Assembly: GCF_002286935.1 (NCBI RefSeq)
Contig: NZ_MVOH01000017.1
Span: 62,001-126,000 of the forward strand
DNA: 64,000 nucleotides
Direction of reading: 5' to 3'
Origin: Bifidobacterium criceti
Lineage (GTDB): Bacteria > Actinomycetota > Actinomycetes > Actinomycetales > Bifidobacteriaceae
The position numbers and the translations under genes were made by a program. Positions 1-8,540 of the stretch are shown here, in pieces. Under the pieces are notes generated by a model. The model saw nothing but the letters and a program-made list of their open reading frames with translations, ran no database searches and had not been told where the DNA came from. The first letter of the stretch is position 1, and each line of letters starts with the position of its first letter.

Positions 1-3000
1 CCGTATGGTGCGCGATCGTCGACGCCTACGAGGACACGGCGAACAGCGGCTCATTGTGGATCGCGAAGTTCATGTGGCTGCCCGCGGACGGCACGGCGGA
101 ATCGGTCACGAAACTGTACGCCGTATCCGAAACGCCGATCGACCCGAGGCTCATGGACGCGCACCGTGAGGAGAAGTTCACGATCCCGATGCTCAAACGC
201 ACCTATGCGGGCATCACCGCCTACAATTCCGCGAAACAGTTCCATGAGGACGTCTGGAAACGCTTCGGGCTGACCGAGGCCGCATGCCGCCTGCTGCACC
301 GGATGCAGGCGTCCGACGCGCCGTCGCAGCTCGACGACATCTTCCGCAAAGGTGTGCTCGACGAACCGCGCGCGATCGAATGCGGACATGACGCGGTCCA
401 CGACTACGACGAATACACGAAGAACTTCTCGAGCATGGAACGCAACCGGGCACGCGTGCGCGAACTCGAAGCGATCATCGAAGCCTATGACGGGTACGCC
501 GACGCCGACGCCGACGTGCGCGGATTGCGCGCGATCGACGCGGACAACGACGACGGCGCGCTCACACGCGCGCGTTGGCTCGACGCACGTGTGACACAGG
601 ACGTCGCCGGCGTGCTGCCGACCTATGAGGAGTTCGCGACGCGCAGCGCGGCGGCCGCCGCCGACGCGCGCGCACACGCCGACCGTCTCGACGACGACGT
701 CGAATCGCTCAACCGCCAGCTCGGCGGATCGGGCGGCGACGAGATCGAAGGGCTCGAACGTGACCTCGCACAGGCGAAACGCGACCTCGGACGCGTCTGC
801 CAACGCGCCGAGCGGCTTGCGCCGTATTTCACGGCCGCGGGCGAACAACTGCCCGAGGGCCGTGACATGTGGGAGGCGCTCGCGCAACGGTACGAAGAGC
901 TCGACGAGACGTACGACGATGCGCGCGACGCGCTCAAGGGCCGCCAATACGACGCGTTCACCGCCCACAAGGCCGCGCAGACGCATCTCGACAACCTCAC
1001 GAAGGACTACGCACGCAAGGAACGGTCGCGTACACGCATCACGAAGGACATGGACGAGGCGCGTACGATGATCGCGCGCGCGGCGGGGCTTGACCCCGCC
1101 GAACTGCCGTATGTCGCCGAACTGATGGACGTCGCCGACGACGCCGAGGAATGGCGCACCGCGATGAACGTCGTCTACGGTTCGATCGCCCCCGTCCTGC
1201 TCGTCGACCGCCGCCATGAGGACGGCTTCGCCGCGAAGGTCTCGACGGTCCCACGTGACGCGATCTCGCGCAAACGCTGGCAGTTCGTCGACGTCGACGC
1301 GGATGTGGACGTCGACGTGCGCGACGGTTGGCTTTCCGGGGTCCTCACGTTCAACGACGAATCGCCGTTCGCGCCATGGGTGCGTGCGCGCGTCGCCGAC
1401 GCACGCTCCGACGCGCGCCTCGTCGACGCGATCGACGACCTTGACGAAGACGAGCGCCAAGTGCAGCGCGACGGCCAGATCAAGGACGGGCGGCGCGGCA
1501 GCCACGGCACGAAAGGCGTCGCATCGGTCATCGGTTTCGTCACCGCGCGGTACCTCGACGAACTGCGTAAGGAAATCGACGCGGCGGCCGCGGCGGTCGC
1601 GTCGAGCGACGAACGCGTCCGCGAACTCGACGTCGAGATGCGCAGGCTCGAACACGCCCATGCGCTCGCCGAACGCCTGCGCGACAACACGTGGGAGGAC
1701 GTCGACGCGAACGGCGTCGAGGAACGGATGACACGGCTGCGCGCGCGTATCGACGAACTCAAACAGGACCCGCGGATCGCCGAACTCAGCGCGGCGCTCG
1801 ACGCGGCGAGGAAGGACCTCGCGGCCGCGCGCGCCGCCTCCTACCGCGCCGACGACGAACACCGGCAGGCGCAGGCGGCGCTCGAGACGTCGCGCGCATG
1901 GATCGCCGAACGCGAACGGCAGGATCGCGCGCATGCGCCGATCGTCGACGACACATGCGCGGCGCTCCTCGAACGCTGCTATCTCGCGTATTTCGGCGAC
2001 GGCACGAAACACGTGGGCGAACGCGTCGGCAGATTGCTCGGCCTTGCGCAACAGGCGTCGGGATCCCCTGGTGGCCACACGCGCACGAACACGACGTCCG
2101 CGCAGCGCTTCGTCGAACTCAAGGCGTCGGTCACCGACGGCGTACGCGCGCGGATCGGCGAACTCACGACGCTGCGCGACGGCAGGAAACGCGCATGCGA
2201 ATCGGGCATGCTCGCCTACCTCAACCAGTACGCGCCCGGCGACGACCGCATAAGCGCCGACGTCGAGAACGCGAAATATTTCATGCACAATCTCGAGGAG
2301 CTGCGTCCGAACGTCATCGGCGACGCGGCCGTGCACACCGAATACTTCAACTCGCTCGGCAAAATATACCAGGACCTCGCCGAACTGCAGCAGATGCTCA
2401 AAGTCGACACGCAACGCATCCGAGAACAGATCGACAAGATCAACCATCTGCTCGCGCGCTACCCCTTCGGCGCGAAACGCGGCACGCTCTCGATCGGCGT
2501 GCAGGTGCACAACCCGGACGCGGCGTTCATGTCCGCGCTGAGCCGGCAGGTCGAACGTATGAGCGCGTTCCGCGAAAGCGGCAGCCGTGACGTCGAACGC
2601 TGCAAGACGCTCTTCGCGCAATGCGCGCCGTTCATCGCGCAGCTCAAGGAAAGCTTCGACGACTACGCGGCCAACGGACACGGCAACGCGAACCTCGACC
2701 CGCGGCGGCGCTCACGGTTCTACGGGTCGGTCGCGCATGCGGACGGGCTGACCGAACACATCAACTCGACAGGTGGCGGATCGGGCGGCTATCTGCAGGA
2801 GCTCACATCGTTCGCCTACGGCGCGGCGCTCATGTACCTGCTCGCGAACGACAACGCGACCGTGCCGTCCTATGCGACCGTGTTCCTCGACGAAGCGCTC
2901 ATCAAAGCGGACGGCCAATACACGCGGCGCGCATTGAGCGTGCTGCCGGGACTTGGGTTCCAAGTGGTCGTGTCCGCACCGGAATCGAAGACGACGGAAA

Positions 3001-3125
3001 TCATGGGATCGGCGTCGGCGATCGTCGTCGCGCGGAAGGACCCGGACGACGGACGCACGACGCTGCGCGCCGGATACGTCGAAGCGGGCGGGAATGCGAT
3101 CATATCGCGTGACGGACGTATCTGA
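1..3125 (+). CDS. jetC: JetC/MksB condensin-like ATPase of a Wadjet system (5' end outside window)
   Basis: The frame is open from the first base of the window, so the N-terminus and Walker A P-loop lie upstream; about 1,040 residues are visible. The first residues (VWCAIVDAYEDTANSG) resemble the region after the P-loop in MksB/JetC ATPases. A long charged coiled coil follows, ending in a head domain with the ABC-type signature STGGGSGG (about nt 2765-2790) and Walker B ATVFLDEA (about nt 2875-2900). JetC/MksB forms a plasmid-sensing SMC-like complex with JetA and JetB, and the JetD nuclease cuts the plasmid. The usual operon order is A-B-C-D, but the next gene here is an unrelated membrane protein, so jetD is either upstream or absent. 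The gene stops at TGA 3123. Family identity is confident; whether the system is complete cannot be seen. Confidence 0.85.
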   Translation, partial: VWCAIVDAYEDTANSGSLWIAKFMWLPADGTAESVTKLYAVSETPIDPRLMDAHREEKFTIPMLKRTYAGITAYNSAKQFHEDVWKRFGLTEAACRLLHRMQASDAPSQLDDIFRKGVLDEPRAIECGHDAVHDYDEYTKNFSSMERNRARVRELEAIIEAYDGYADADADVRGLRAIDADNDDGALTRARWLDARVTQDVAGVLPTYEEFATRSAAAAADARAHADRLDDDVESLNRQLGGSGGDEIEGLERDLAQAKRDLGRVCQRAERLAPYFTAAGEQLPEGRDMWEALAQRYEELDETYDDARDALKGRQYDAFTAHKAAQTHLDNLTKDYARKERSRTRITKDMDEARTMIARAAGLDPAELPYVAELMDVADDAEEWRTAMNVVYGSIAPVLLVDRRHEDGFAAKVSTVPRDAISRKRWQFVDVDADVDVDVRDGWLSGVLTFNDESPFAPWVRARVADARSDARLVDAIDDLDEDERQVQRDGQIKDGRRGSHGTKGVASVIGFVTARYLDELRKEIDAAAAAVASSDERVRELDVEMRRLEHAHALAERLRDNTWEDVDANGVEERMTRLRARIDELKQDPRIAELSAALDAARKDLAAARAASYRADDEHRQAQAALETSRAWIAERERQDRAHAPIVDDTCAALLERCYLAYFGDGTKHVGERVGRLLGLAQQASGSPGGHTRTNTTSAQRFVELKASVTDGVRARIGELTTLRDGRKRACESGMLAYLNQYAPGDDRISADVENAKYFMHNLEELRPNVIGDAAVHTEYFNSLGKIYQDLAELQQMLKVDTQRIREQIDKINHLLARYPFGAKRGTLSIGVQVHNPDAAFMSALSRQVERMSAFRESGSRDVERCKTLFAQCAPFIAQLKESFDDYAANGHGNANLDPRRRSRFYGSVAHADGLTEHINSTGGGSGGYLQELTSFAYGAALMYLLANDNATVPSYATVFLDEALIKADGQYTRRALSVLPGLGFQVVVSAPESKTTEIMGSASAIVVARKDPDDGRTTLRAGYVEAGGNAIISRDGRI

Positions 3126-3181
3126 TGCCGGTTGTGAAACGGACGGTGCGCGATAGCCGCCGGTCTTCTAGGATGGAGGAC

Positions 3182-3823
3182 ATGGCAAACGAGAACGGTT
3201 ATACGCCGATGGACGGTTCCAATGGCGATGCGCAGGTCCCATACGGCGGCGCGGCGAACGGTGCGAATGGTGTGGATGCGCCGCGCACCGCGGATGTGCA
3301 CAACGCGGACGGCGGCGCTGCGGGCGACCGTCCGGAATACGGTGCGTACGCGCACGAGTACAACGACCGGCTCGCGTACGGCGCGTACGCCGATCCACGG
3401 ATGAGTGACGACGAACGCTATCCGTTCGGCAAACCGGAGGAGCCTCGGCAGACGCCTGCGCCGGGCGCGCAGTATCCGGCGGTGCAGGGCAATCCGAACG
3501 CGCAGCCCAATCCGTATGCGCAGTACAACCCCTATGCCGACCCGACGAACCGGCAGCGGTACCAGAACTATGAGCAACGGTACGGCACGCCGGAAGGCAA
3601 CGGCTATGACGGCATGTGCATCGCCGGATTCGTGATGTCGCTGATCATCCCGTTGTTCGGACTCATCTTCTCGATCGTCGGCCTTGTCAACGTGCGTAGG
3701 ACGGGCAAACGCGGCAAAGGGCTTGCGATCGCCGGCATCATCATCAGCGCGTTGTCGATGCTGCTGTCGTATTACATGCTCGCGACCGGCATGATGCAGC
3801 ACATCCTGCCGATGCTCGCGTGA
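3182..3823 (+). CDS. DUF4190-type two-helix membrane protein
   Basis: This 213-residue protein has a long hydrophilic N-terminal half rich in Asn, Pro, Tyr and Gly. A C-terminal membrane module follows, with helices at roughly residues 145-168 (CIAGFVMSLIIPLFGLIFSI) and 181-203, separated by a short basic loop (NVRRTGKRGKG). That is the DUF4190 pattern seen in many actinobacterial membrane proteins; the function is unknown. I chose ATG 3182 because a TAGGAT -10 box lies at 3169-3174, which would make the message leaderless. In-frame starts at 3125 and 3173 are possible but less likely. It follows jetC by 56 bp and is unlikely to belong to the defence system. Confidence 0.75.
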   Translation: MANENGYTPMDGSNGDAQVPYGGAANGANGVDAPRTADVHNADGGAAGDRPEYGAYAHEYNDRLAYGAYADPRMSDDERYPFGKPEEPRQTPAPGAQYPAVQGNPNAQPNPYAQYNPYADPTNRQRYQNYEQRYGTPEGNGYDGMCIAGFVMSLIIPLFGLIFSIVGLVNVRRTGKRGKGLAIAGIIISALSMLLSYYMLATGMMQHILPMLA

Positions 3824-3833
3824 ACACCTGCTT

Positions 3834-3878
3834 CCGCAGTGCGGTACGTTGGTGTGCGTCGTAGCGTACCGGAGTGCG
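3834..3878. repeat. Family B hairpin unit between convergent genes
   Basis: Arms CCGCAGTGCGGTACG (3834-3848) and CGTACCGGAGTGCG (3865-3878) form an imperfect stem with a loop of about 16 nt. It lies between the 3' ends of the DUF4190 gene (plus strand) and dtd (minus strand), so it can serve as a two-way terminator. The same hairpin recurs at 6949-7100, 7953-7998 and 49675-49722. Confidence 0.7.
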
Positions 3879-3888
3879 ATAGGGGTGT

Positions 3889-4368
3889 TCAGATGCCGAG
3901 TTCGTCGGTGTCGAACAGGATCGTGACGGGACCGTCGTTCGTCAACGCGACGTCCATATGCGCGCCGAAGCGCCCTTCACGCACGTCGAGGCCCTGCGCG
4001 CGCAATGCGTCGTTGAACGCGGACCACACCTTGTTCGCGTGTTCGGGCGCGCCCGCGGCGACGAAGCTCGGGCGGTTGCCTTTGCGCACGTTGCCATAGA
4101 GCGTGAACTGCGATATCGAGAGGACCGCGCCGCCGACGTCGCTGATCGAACGGTTCATTCTGCCGTCGTCGTCCTCGAAGACGCGCAGATTGGCGATCTT
4201 ATGCGTGAGCCAACCGATCTGACGTGTCCCGTCCGTATCGGACACGCCGACGAGGAGGACATAGCCGACGCCGATGCGCGCCTCGCCGAACGTCGGATCG
4301 ATCGATCCCGTCGTATCGTCGATGACGGTGACGGACGCGGAGCTGACTTTCTGTAGGACAATGCGCAT
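3889..4368 (-). CDS. dtd: D-aminoacyl-tRNA deacylase
   Basis: This 159-residue cytoplasmic enzyme hydrolyses D-amino acids mischarged on tRNA. It begins MRIVLQKVSSASV and carries both family signatures, SQFTLYG in the middle and the GPVT motif near the C-terminus that forms the chiral proofreading pocket. Length matches the family. ATG 4368 is preceded on the minus strand by TACAGT six bases upstream, so the mRNA is probably leaderless. The reading frame extends further upstream but without family similarity. Confidence 0.93.
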   Translation of the reverse strand: MRIVLQKVSSASVTVIDDTTGSIDPTFGEARIGVGYVLLVGVSDTDGTRQIGWLTHKIANLRVFEDDDGRMNRSISDVGGAVLSISQFTLYGNVRKGNRPSFVAAGAPEHANKVWSAFNDALRAQGLDVREGRFGAHMDVALTNDGPVTILFDTDELGI

Positions 4369-4440
4369 GTCTGCACTGTAGCGCGCGCATCGCACAATAC
4401 AATCCACGATCGCGCGATTGTGTGATATCGCGGCATATAC

Positions 4441-4490
4441 GGACGTGTCCGCGTTGTGCACAGCGCGGTGTGCACAACGCGGACACGTCC
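4441..4490. terminator. Perfect 22-bp inverted repeat with 6-nt loop
   Basis: Left arm 4441-4462 starts GGACGTGTCCGCG and right arm 4469-4490 is its exact reverse complement; the loop is GCGCGG. It lies downstream of the fructokinase gene and upstream of dtd, both on the minus strand. There is no T-tract on either side, so if it terminates transcription it does so without the classic U-run. Confidence 0.6.
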
Positions 4491-4537
4491 TACCGAACAT
4501 CGTTTGTCCGATCGTTCCCCATCGGACACGACAATGG

Positions 4538-5437
4538 TCACTCGCCGAGGATGTCCTTGAGATAGTCGGGCATCGTCTCGGGATACGTCGGCCATGCGCC
4601 CTCCTGGGTGCAGACGAACGCGGCCGTGTTGACGGCGGTGCGGTGCGCGAGGCCGAGCGAATCGCCCGAGAGGATGCGGCCGGTGAAGGTTCCCGAGAAG
4701 GAGTCGCCCGCGCCGACGGTGTCGACGACGGTCACGCGCGGGGTGTTGAGCGTCGAGACCTCGCCGTCGTTCGACATGATCGTCGAGAACGTCGCACCGC
4801 CGGTGAGGATGAGGTAGCGCAGGTCGTACTGTTCGATGAACCACTTGCACGCCTCTTCGTCGCTCGTGTCCTCGATGCCGAACATGCCGCGCAGCAGCAG
4901 CAGTTCCTCGTCGTTGATCTTGAACACGTTCGCGTATCCGAGCATCTCCTCGATGAGTTCCTTCGAATACATGTCGCCGCGCAGATTGATGTCGAAGAAC
5001 TTGAGCGCGCCGTCCTTCGTGTGCTTGAGCAGTTCGATGATCGTGCCATGCGATTCGGGGGAGCGCAGCGCGAGCGTGCCGAAGCACACGGCGTCGGCCT
5101 GTTCGACGATGTCGATGAGCTGACGCGTGTACGAGATGTGGTCCCACGCGACGTTCTCGACGATCGTGTATTCGGGGATGCCGTTCTTGAGCGCGACCTC
5201 GACGGTGCCGGTCGGCCATGCGTTGCGCTGGAGGACGGCGTGGATGCCGGACTTCTCGGCCGCGATCGCGAGCTCGTCGCCGAGGTCGTCCTCGCCGACG
5301 GCGCTTATCGAATACGCTTCGGCGCCGTTCATCATCGCGTGGTACGCGAAGTTGACGGGTGCGCCGCCCGCGCGCTTGCCGGTCGGGAGCATGTCCCACA
5401 GCAGTTCACCGAGGGAGACGACGATTGGCTTGGCCAT
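4538..5437 (-). CDS. PfkB-family carbohydrate kinase, probable fructokinase
   Basis: This 299-residue kinase phosphorylates a sugar with ATP, most likely fructose to fructose-6-phosphate, which would feed the bifid shunt. The N-terminal sugar-binding motif GGAPVNFAYHA and the C-terminal ATP/anion-hole motif DTVGAGDSF (about residues 239-247, catalytic Asp in GAGD) define the ribokinase/PfkB fold. ATG 5437 has an AAGAAGG ribosome-binding site about eight bases upstream. The ROK regulator gene lies 77 bp upstream on the same strand, and the two probably form one operon. Fructose as substrate is inferred from resemblance to bacterial fructokinases; another hexose cannot be excluded. Confidence 0.88.
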   Translation of the reverse strand: MAKPIVVSLGELLWDMLPTGKRAGGAPVNFAYHAMMNGAEAYSISAVGEDDLGDELAIAAEKSGIHAVLQRNAWPTGTVEVALKNGIPEYTIVENVAWDHISYTRQLIDIVEQADAVCFGTLALRSPESHGTIIELLKHTKDGALKFFDINLRGDMYSKELIEEMLGYANVFKINDEELLLLRGMFGIEDTSDEEACKWFIEQYDLRYLILTGGATFSTIMSNDGEVSTLNTPRVTVVDTVGAGDSFSGTFTGRILSGDSLGLAHRTAVNTAAFVCTQEGAWPTYPETMPDYLKDILGE

Positions 5438-5450
5438 GATGACCTTCTTT

Positions 5451-5506
5451 CTTCTTCTTGTTTTGGTTTGGTTGGTCGGTTGGTTTTGGTTTTGGGTGGT
5501 CTGTGT
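5451..5506 (-). other. A/C-rich low-complexity leader of the kinase gene
   Basis: Read on the minus strand, the gap between the ROK gene and the kinase is almost free of T and G and is made of ACCAA/AACC-like repeats followed by GAAGAAGAAAG next to the ribosome-binding site. Such an unstructured leader would favour ribosome access. No hairpin is visible in it. Confidence 0.5.
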
Positions 5507-5514
5507 CCGTCCGG

Positions 5515-6792
5515 TCACGTGGACGCGGAGGGTGTCTGTCGTCGGATCAGGTCGACGAAGCGCGACGGTTGTTCGAGGAACGCGGTGATCGCCACGGCCG
5601 CGGCGCCTGTGACGGCCGCGTCGGTCGGCATATCGGAGAGGGTTATATGCGTCGTGCGCGCGAGGTCGTCGAGTACGCGTTCGTCGACGACGCGTTGTGC
5701 GGCGTCGAGGAGCGTTTCGCCGCCGTGAGCGACGATGTCGCCGATGATGATGCGTGGGGGATTGAACGCGTTGATGATTGTGACGAGTCCGTATCCGACG
5801 ACCGTGCCGATGTCGCGCACAAGTGCGAGCGCGCGTTCGTCGCCGCGTTCGGCGAGCGCGAAGAGCGCTTCGCACGCTTCGATGTGCGACAGTTCGTCCG
5901 ATCCTTCGACGATCGCGTCGCCTTCGGCGAGCGCCTCGTCGAGCGTTTCGTGGATCGCGACGGCCGAGCAGTAGCGTTCGAGGCAGCCGTGGTTGCCGCA
6001 GTCGCATGCTTTGCCGTTGACGTCGATGCTCACGTGGCCGATCTCGGTCGCCGTGCCGCGTGCGCCGTCGATCGTGCGTCCGTGTTCGATGACGCCGAGG
6101 CCGACGCCTTCACCGATGAGGTAGTACGCGAGGTCGCGTTGCTGTGCGCTATTTTGTGCGCCCTGTGCACTGTGTGCGTCCGTTTGCTGCGTGTCTGCGC
6201 CGAACAGCTGCTGGGCGAGCGCGCCCGCGCGCGCGTCCTGTTCGATGACGACGGGGACGTCGAACGCGTCGGCGAAGGTGTCGGGGAAGTTGACGTCGCG
6301 CCATTCCTGCATCGACGAGACGACGGCCGTGCGTCCGCGGTCCTTGAGATACGGTCCGGGGACGGCCATGCCGATCGCGATGACGTCGCCGAAGCGCGCG
6401 ATGATGTCGTTGATGAGGCGCTTGAGCGCGGCGACCGCGTCGGCGATCGACGGATGGTCCGCCGTCGTGTCGACCCAGATCTGCGCCGCGTTGCCGCCGA
6501 GGTCGAACAGGCCGACCTGGATGAGGCTGCGCGCGAATTTGACGCCGATGACGTGGAACCGTTCCGTGTCGAGCGCCAGTCCGATCGAGCGGCGGTTGCG
6601 CGCGCCTTCGATTTCGCCGGTTTCGCTGATGAGGTCGTCTTCGATGAGTTTCGCGGTGATCTTCGTGATCGCGGCCGGTGTCAGGTCGAGTGCCTTCGCG
6701 ATCTGCGCGCGTGACGCGACGCCGTTGTTGTAGAGGAAGCGCATGACACGGGCGCGGTTGTATTCCGACTGGCTCGGTTGTTCGGTCCGCAT
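5515..6792 (-). CDS. ROK-family transcriptional repressor
   Basis: This 425-residue protein joins an N-terminal winged helix-turn-helix (about residues 10-60, with ASRAQIAKALDLTPAAITKI as recognition region) to a ROK sugar-kinase-like domain. The ROK zinc motif is present (Cys263, Cys265, Cys270 in CDCGNHGC), as is the family GHVSID stretch. A hydrophilic insert rich in Gln and Ala (about 198-220) interrupts the second domain. ATG 6792 has a strong AGGGAGGT site four bases upstream; an in-frame upstream ATG is less likely. With the fructokinase downstream and two palindromes at 6864-6892, it is likely an autoregulated sugar-responsive repressor. Confidence 0.9.
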   Translation of the reverse strand: MRTEQPSQSEYNRARVMRFLYNNGVASRAQIAKALDLTPAAITKITAKLIEDDLISETGEIEGARNRRSIGLALDTERFHVIGVKFARSLIQVGLFDLGGNAAQIWVDTTADHPSIADAVAALKRLINDIIARFGDVIAIGMAVPGPYLKDRGRTAVVSSMQEWRDVNFPDTFADAFDVPVVIEQDARAGALAQQLFGADTQQTDAHSAQGAQNSAQQRDLAYYLIGEGVGLGVIEHGRTIDGARGTATEIGHVSIDVNGKACDCGNHGCLERYCSAVAIHETLDEALAEGDAIVEGSDELSHIEACEALFALAERGDERALALVRDIGTVVGYGLVTIINAFNPPRIIIGDIVAHGGETLLDAAQRVVDERVLDDLARTTHITLSDMPTDAAVTGAAAVAITAFLEQPSRFVDLIRRQTPSAST

Positions 6793-6863
6793 CGTACCTC
6801 CCTGTGTCCGTCGTCGCATCCGTTTGCTCAACGGCTGCCGTAGTCGCTGAGCGAACTCTTTGA

Positions 6864-6892
6864 TTAACTACGTTAAATATTAACGACGTTAA
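6864..6892. promoter_or_regulatory. Double palindromic operator upstream of the ROK gene
   Basis: Two perfect 13-bp palindromes of the form TTAAC-N3-GTTAA lie at 6864-6876 (N3 = TAC) and 6880-6892 (GAC), 16 bp apart centre to centre. They sit about 70-100 bp upstream of the ROK start in an AT-rich patch. Inverted repeats of this kind are typical of NagC/Mlc/XylR-type ROK operators; autoregulation is inferred. Confidence 0.7.
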
Positions 6893-6948
6893 CTTAAGCG
6901 CGCAAGTCGACACGCCGAACCACAATCGCACATCGGTCGCCCCCTCCA

Positions 6949-7100
6949 TCGCACTGTGGTACGCCTAGAACCCCCGTCGCCGTACCGTCCTGCGGAATAT
7001 GTCGCACAACGGTACGCTTACACCCCTCTCACCGTACCGTTGTGCGACATACACCGCGCTCCGGTACGCTCACACCTCCGTCAGCGTACCGCACTGCGGA
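6949..7100. repeat. Family B array: three tandem hairpin units, 53-bp period
   Basis: Three stem-loops occupy 6949-6996, 7002-7047 and 7055-7100, with starts exactly 53 bp apart. Each has arms around CGCACNNNGGTACG and CGTACCGNNNTGCG, and a loop resembling CTTACACCTCCGTC. The middle unit pairs almost perfectly over 15 bp. The array lies past the stop codon of the minus-strand gene at 7112-7798 and upstream of the ROK promoter. The rest of this 319-bp gap holds the ROK operators. Confidence 0.75.
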
Positions 7101-7111
7101 ATGGGTATCGT

Positions 7112-7798
7112 TTATTCGGACAGATGTTCGGTCGAGTTCGACAGCATCCATTCGGGCTTGTCACCATCGGTGCCAGGCTTGTCAAGGCCGAGCGACGCGC
7201 GCACGTGCTCCTCCGGGTTGAGCAGCAGTTCGACGACTTCGCTCGCGACGGACTTGCGCGAGACTTCGGTGCCGCGGAACAGTTCGCCCTTCTCGGTGAT
7301 CTCGAAGTCGACCTCGTCCTTGTCGGTGAGCCATGCCGGACGGATGATCGTGTACCTGAGGTCGCTCGCCTCGATGACGTCGGCGGCCTTGCGGTAGTCC
7401 GTCAGATAGTCGCCGAGGACCTTCGCGTTCCATGCGCCGAACTCGCCGGGGACTTCGCCGTAGATGCCGAGCGACGAGATCCACACGAGACGTGTGATGC
7501 CTGCCCTGTCCATCATGTCGACGACGGCCTTCGCCATCGGGATGATGTCCGCGGTGTGGCCACGTCCGCTCGCGAGGTTTGCGTACACTTCGTCGGCGCC
7601 GTCGATCGCGGCGAATACGTCGTCCGGGTTCTTCGCGTCACCTTTCACCACAGTCACGTGTGGGTTGTTCTTGATGTCCGCGCCGAGTTCGTCCTCGGTG
7701 TGGATGAAGAGTGTCAGATCGATGTCGTCGTGGGCGAGCAGCATGTGTTCGGCGATGCGCGCGATGCGTCCGTTGGCTCCTAGAATCGCGATCTTCAT
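7112..7798 (-). CDS. NAD(P)-binding NmrA/SDR-like oxidoreductase
   Basis: This 228-residue single-domain Rossmann protein begins MKIAILGANGRIA, a variant of the GxxGxxG dinucleotide-binding loop. It continues with the typical atypical-SDR order: DLTLFIHTEDELG, a VVKGDAKNPDDV segment, TRLVWISSLGIYG and RYTIIRPAWLTDKDE. Such proteins (YtfG/NmrA-like) reduce quinones or sense NADP; the substrate here is unknown. ATG 7798 has AGAGGTGA upstream. It stands alone, bounded by Family B hairpins on both sides. Confidence 0.82.
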   Translation of the reverse strand: MKIAILGANGRIARIAEHMLLAHDDIDLTLFIHTEDELGADIKNNPHVTVVKGDAKNPDDVFAAIDGADEVYANLASGRGHTADIIPMAKAVVDMMDRAGITRLVWISSLGIYGEVPGEFGAWNAKVLGDYLTDYRKAADVIEASDLRYTIIRPAWLTDKDEVDFEITEKGELFRGTEVSRKSVASEVVELLLNPEEHVRASLGLDKPGTDGDKPEWMLSNSTEHLSE

Positions 7799-7952
7799 AA
7801 GATGAATCACCTCTGTTTCGGTCACGCATACGATGCGTGCGGCGGTGTCTCCGCCGATTCCACCGCCCATCCTAAGCGTGTGCGATATGCGGCGGGCGAA
7901 CTAGCTGTCGGCGGAACAACGTCGTACGAACCATACTGTCGTGCGTCATCCG

Positions 7953-7998
7953 CCGCACTGCGGTACGCTCAGGTGTCCGTGAGCGTACCACAGTGCGG
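7953..7998. repeat. Family B single hairpin unit
   Basis: Arms starting CCGCACTGCGGTACGCTCA (7953-7971) and its near-exact complement ending at 7998 give a 19-bp stem with one mismatch and an 8-nt loop GGTGTCCG. It follows the stop of the minus-strand Nudix gene by about 14 bp and is placed to act as its terminator. It is the best-paired single member of Family B. Confidence 0.72.
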
Positions 7999-8012
7999 AG
8001 AGGTGGCTGTTG

Positions 8013-8540
8013 TCAGTAATGTTCGATGACGCCGTCGAACGCGAACTGCGCGTATGCGCTGCCGGCTTCGCGGTTGCGCAGGTAGCGCTGCACATACGCG
8101 ATACGCTCACGCGAGCTGTCCGCGAGCGGCTCGGGGAGCGCATCGAGCGAGAACCATCCGACGTCCTTGCTCTCGTCATCGCCGATGATTGGTTCGCTGT
8201 TGCCGTCGGGAGCGACTTCACACAGGAACAGGTGGTCGAGATACCACGTCTGGTCACCGTTGATGTTTGTCTTGACTTCGTGTCCGGATTTGACGTTCAC
8301 GAGGTCGGTGACGATGACGTCGACACCCGTTTCCTCCTTCGCTTCGCGCGCGACCGTGTCCGCGGGCTCCTCGCCGGGTTCGTTGATGCCGGTGACGAGC
8401 GTCCATTTGCCGTTGTCGGAGCGCTGCTCAAGCAGGATCAGGCCGTCGTCGCGGCGCACATAGCCGGTCACGCCGATGAGCCACAACGGCATATGGCCGA
8501 TGCGCTCACGCAGTTCGAGGATGAATCGCGGCGTGCTCAT
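8013..8540 (-). CDS. Nudix hydrolase
   Basis: This 175-residue protein has a complete Nudix box at residues 51-73 (G51, E57, REAKEETG at 65-72), so it should hydrolyse a nucleoside diphosphate linked to another group using Mg2+. The substrate cannot be read from the sequence. ATG 8540 overlaps the TGA of the upstream aminopeptidase gene by four bases (ATGA arrangement), so translation is probably coupled. The pair may form a two-gene operon ending at the hairpin at 7953-7998. Confidence 0.9.
   Translation of the reverse strand: MSTPRFILELRERIGHMPLWLIGVTGYVRRDDGLILLEQRSDNGKWTLVTGINEPGEEPADTVAREAKEETGVDVIVTDLVNVKSGHEVKTNINGDQTWYLDHLFLCEVAPDGNSEPIIGDDESKDVGWFSLDALPEPLADSSRERIAYVQRYLRNREAGSAYAQFAFDGVIEHY

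Noticed and set aside
51..2681. Long open frame on the minus strand opposite jetC (876 codons)
   Set aside because: High GC at third codon positions of the plus-strand gene removes stops from the opposite strand. The frame lacks any recognisable domain and is rich in Arg, Val and Asp, as such shadows are.
3125..3181. Earlier starts of the DUF4190 gene at 3125 or 3173
   Set aside because: The -10 box TAGGAT at 3169-3174 places transcription start at about 3182, so the upstream codons would not be transcribed from this promoter.
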